Shown here: positions 62,401-64,000 of the stretch, one piece after another
Position numbering within the stretch: the first letter of the stretch is position 1
Layout of the letters: each line of letters starts with the position of its first letter
Assembly: GCA_965601955.1 (NCBI GenBank)
Contig: OZ271855.1
Coordinates: forward strand, 3,596,001 to 3,660,000
Reading direction: 5' to 3'
DNA from: RHLJ01 sp965601955
GTDB lineage: Bacteria; Bacteroidota; Rhodothermia; Balneolales; Balneolaceae
Length of the DNA stretch: 64,000 bases
The notes under the pieces: model-generated
Database searches by the model: none
What the model saw: only the letters and a program-made list of their open reading frames with translations
What the model was told of the DNA's origin: nothing
Program-made: the position numbers and the translations under genes

Positions 62401-63904
62401 CGACCTCAAGCAAATCCACCCTGAAGGAAAAGTGAGCGTAAAGCTTGTAGCCGGTGAGAATATCGGAACTATTGCTGTTGGAGTCGCTAAAGCGGGTGCT
62501 GATTCAATCCAGGTATCGGGTGGAGAAGGCGGAACGGGAGCTGCATCCCTCAGCTCGATGAAACATGCCGGATTACCATGGGAGATAGGATTGCTGGAAG
62601 TTCACCAGGCTCTGGTTGAGAATAATCTTCGCGATCATGTGGTACTAAGAACTGATGGAGGTCTTTCGTGTGGAAAGGATATCGTCATTGGTTCTATCCT
62701 GGGTGCCGAGGAATTCGATTTCGGAAAATTCCTCCTTATTGCAGAAGGCTGTGTAATGGCACGAATCTGTGAGAAGAATACCTGCCCTCGAGGAATTGCT
62801 ACACACGATCCGAAATTCAAGGCCAAATATGTGGGTCATAAAGATCACATCGTAAAAGGCCTTAACTACATCGCAGAAGATGTACGACGAATCCTTGCCT
62901 CAATGGGCAAAACTTCTCTTGATGAGATTTGTGGAGATACCGACCTACTTACCATCAATGGTACTCACCTGGAACTCATCAATACACTAAACCTTGATCT
63001 TGGCTTTTTCCTGAATGCACCAGCCTATAAGAAGGAAGTTTCTTTGGAAGGACTTTCGGAACCTATCAGCGCTTTAAATGCGGAAGTACTTACTGACCTG
63101 GAAGATGCTATTGAACAGAATGAGGACGCTGAAAAACAGTATAAGATCATCAATACCGACCGGTCGGCTCTGGCTACCCTATTTGGTCATATGGCAAAAC
63201 GTCAAAGTGTGACTCGATTAGCGGGTATTAAAGGTGAAGAAACCCCGATTAAGCCTTATACCGGGAAAATCAAACTCGGTTTTGAAGGAAGTGCTGGTCA
63301 AAGCTTTGGAGTATTCCAAACTAAAGAAGTTGATATACGACTGGTTGGTGAGGCTAATGACTCAGTATGTAAGTCGATGCATGGTGGAAAGACGGTAATT
63401 GTTCCTCCTTCCAATGCGAATTATAATCCTGAAGACAATGCCATCATTGGGAATTGTGCATTGTACGGAGCTACAGGTGGAACTTTATATGTTCATGGTC
63501 AGGCTGGTGACCGTTTCGCTGTTCGAAATAGTGGAGCTACAGCTGTGGTAGAAGGAACCGGTCTTCATGCCTGTGAATACATGACCAATGGGACTGTTGT
63601 AATTCTTGGGGCTACTTCCGATAATATCGGAGCTGGTATGACCGGAGGGATTTTATATATGTATGAGAATCCCGGTTCTAAAATTAACAAAGACTATATC
63701 GCTGAGGATAGTATTTCAAAAGCAGATCTGTTCCATTTGAAATCAATCCTCGAGGACTATGCAATGGAAACAGGATCGTCCAAAGCGACCTATCTCCTTT
63801 CAGATTGGGATAATGCTTCTTCTGAGATTAGGAAATTTGTTCCTTTATCGATGGTTGGTGAAAAAGCTCCTAAAAAAGGAGCTGTAAAAGGATCACCATT
63901 ATAG
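59465..63904 (+). CDS. gltB: glutamate synthase, large subunit
   Basis: Transfers the amide nitrogen of glutamine to 2-oxoglutarate, giving two glutamates. The ATG at 59465 is preferred over 59420 because it leaves a short propeptide before Cys17 of ACGVGF, which should become the N-terminal nucleophile of the glutaminase domain after processing. The 1479-aa protein is full length: class II glutaminase (about 17-400), central domain, FMN-binding synthase domain with SGEGGENPYYF and the 3Fe-4S cysteines in CVMARICEKNTCPRG, and a C-terminal beta-helix with GALYGATGGTLYVHG and TNGTVVILG. The small subunit gltD would be expected just downstream, outside the window. Confidence 0.97.
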   Translation: MKDQKKFRYTGAEKSACGVGFVVSRHQEYSNSHLLQGLHALRCVEHRGACAADGLTGDGAGIMTDIPFDMLGYEQDAVAVATLFLSKDKSRQQKALKVFENTFALFGLDVLEYRDVPVNSEVLGEDATLSVPDILHAVIKRPVRAKTMLSFDKRLYTAKQLTKSKLLNEKLEDALYFTSLSAKTIIYKALTQSYALEEFYLDLKNPTYTTRFCLFHRRFSTNTTTSWDKAQPFRLIGHNGEINTIAGNRSWAKSREKMIGAEKNELLTRNGISDSGSLNEMVEALRYRSSIPNVEDILAICMPPATEGNKFYKFWSRAMEPWDGPALITYANGYTIGARLDRNGFRPCRWTRTADHFYLSSEAGTFDIDEGIIEGKGTLYAGRGVTVDLASGKVLFRDPSHSRENHDAPFDARVELIPEKVGDIKERFEDKKPFFSCTDEELSKIIYPMAEKGKEPIGSMGDTARLAVLSTEPRPFFDFFFQNFSQVTNPPLDYIREKVVTDLTVYLGKKPNIFEPKELIPPAPAYEIKSPFLSLAQMDYVYSCIKNRTEQDRVVPFVIDTTFKRTHGVVGFKARLTKIGEEAIQAVRDGYTILILSDRSANLDQTPLPSLLTLRKVVNSLNDEGLKLNAAVIVDTGEVKSTHHASALIGFGAQAVCPYLALDIARNDPARALKNLDPDTKERNLLKAMENGLLKVMAKSGISVVRSYQSAKLFSALGLGKGVINEYFPGIQSPIGGLEIDQIAEMVLERTRDLTEESLAAFKPIKSYQYKEHTRGTVGEKHSMTNTRSKIIHDLVQQQGLELNDMELYDEYLKLGLEDEPVALRHLFNTKKAETPVSLAKVKEADHILKTFGSGAMSFGAISAESQRDIFLAMKEIGGRCNSGEGGENPYYFKEGIGASVKQIASGRFGVTAEYLVSGEEIQIKVCQGAKPGEGGQLMGIKVDEDIAKARFANPGFDLISPPPLHDIYSIEDLKQLINDLKQIHPEGKVSVKLVAGENIGTIAVGVAKAGADSIQVSGGEGGTGAASLSSMKHAGLPWEIGLLEVHQALVENNLRDHVVLRTDGGLSCGKDIVIGSILGAEEFDFGKFLLIAEGCVMARICEKNTCPRGIATHDPKFKAKYVGHKDHIVKGLNYIAEDVRRILASMGKTSLDEICGDTDLLTINGTHLELINTLNLDLGFFLNAPAYKKEVSLEGLSEPISALNAEVLTDLEDAIEQNEDAEKQYKIINTDRSALATLFGHMAKRQSVTRLAGIKGEETPIKPYTGKIKLGFEGSAGQSFGVFQTKEVDIRLVGEANDSVCKSMHGGKTVIVPPSNANYNPEDNAIIGNCALYGATGGTLYVHGQAGDRFAVRNSGATAVVEGTGLHACEYMTNGTVVILGATSDNIGAGMTGGILYMYENPGSKINKDYIAEDSISKADLFHLKSILEDYAMETGSSKATYLLSDWDNASSEIRKFVPLSMVGEKAPKKGAVKGSPL

Positions 63905-64000
63905 GAAACAGCGCGTTAGCGTAGCTGACCTCGCCCTGGCAGAGCCTTGCCGTTGTGTAAGCAGTGGCAACTTTGCCCGGGTTATTAATTTATCTCTTCT
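63905..64000. other. right-hand end, downstream of gltB
   Basis: 96 bases with no gene. Short GC-rich words (GGCAGAGCCTTGCC, GTGGCAACTTTGCC) can form weak hairpins. There is no clear terminator, which fits a possible continuation into gltD beyond the window. Confidence 0.35.

Noticed and set aside
1..64000. CRISPR arrays, rRNA genes, prophage or insertion-sequence transposases
   Set aside because: I saw no regular spaced repeats, no rRNA-like conserved stretches, and no transposase, integrase or phage structural gene in any frame.

Overview
The window looks like chromosomal DNA from a polysaccharide-degrading, probably marine or saline member of the Balneolota/Rhodothermota side of the Bacteroidota-like bacteria. 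The main reason is that six large secreted proteins end in the same type IX secretion (T9SS) sorting domain, with the NYPNPFNP motif typical of Balneola/Gracilimonas-type genomes. Supporting signs are several non-ATG starts, few strong ribosome binding sites, and a TonB-dependent receptor with a carboxypeptidase-like N-terminal domain. The assignment is by recognition only; no database search was done.

Layout. 1-17.5 kb is mostly housekeeping: a TPR/HTH regulator cut by the window edge, dnaK with an Hsp20 gene, a DUF4279 protein, a secreted CotH-kinase protein, aroA, and a five-gene minus-strand operon (BatA-like VWA protein, membrane protein, hflX, CBS-domain protein, TPR protein). 17.5-23.5 kb holds a large lipoprotein and a BNR-propeller protein that converge on a hairpin. 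23.8-26.5 kb is a three-gene unit: aldo/keto reductase, GH16 beta-glucanase, NTF2-like protein. 26.9-45.3 kb is a ten-gene minus-strand beta-mannan utilisation locus, divergent from a ROK-family regulator at 45.6-46.8 kb. 46.8-49 kb encodes an SLC12-like transporter. 49.2-56.3 kb holds two giant plus-strand T9SS proteins: a ThuA/sugar-dehydrogenase fusion and a GH81 endo-1,3-glucanase. 56.3-64 kb returns to housekeeping: DoxX, a tRNA with CAT anticodon, a short AMP-binding protein, hisF, a GIY-YIG nuclease gene bracketed by perfect inverted repeats, and gltB.

How the mannan genes fit together (inference from families and order). A T9SS-exported GH5 protein with carbohydrate-binding domains and lipoprotein GH26 and GH5_7 mannanases cut mannan. 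A lipoprotein sulfatase in the same operon suggests the substrate may be sulfated. A TonB receptor without a SusD partner, followed by a beta-helix T9SS protein, would handle binding and uptake. A sodium:solute symporter would bring mannobiose into the cytoplasm, where an AGE-type 2-epimerase and a GH130 phosphorylase convert it to mannose 1-phosphate and glucose. The ROK regulator and a LacI-type palindrome lie in the divergent control region. The GH16, GH81 and ThuA-dehydrogenase genes point to a second target, beta-1,3-glucan (laminarin), so the region looks like an algal-glycan island.
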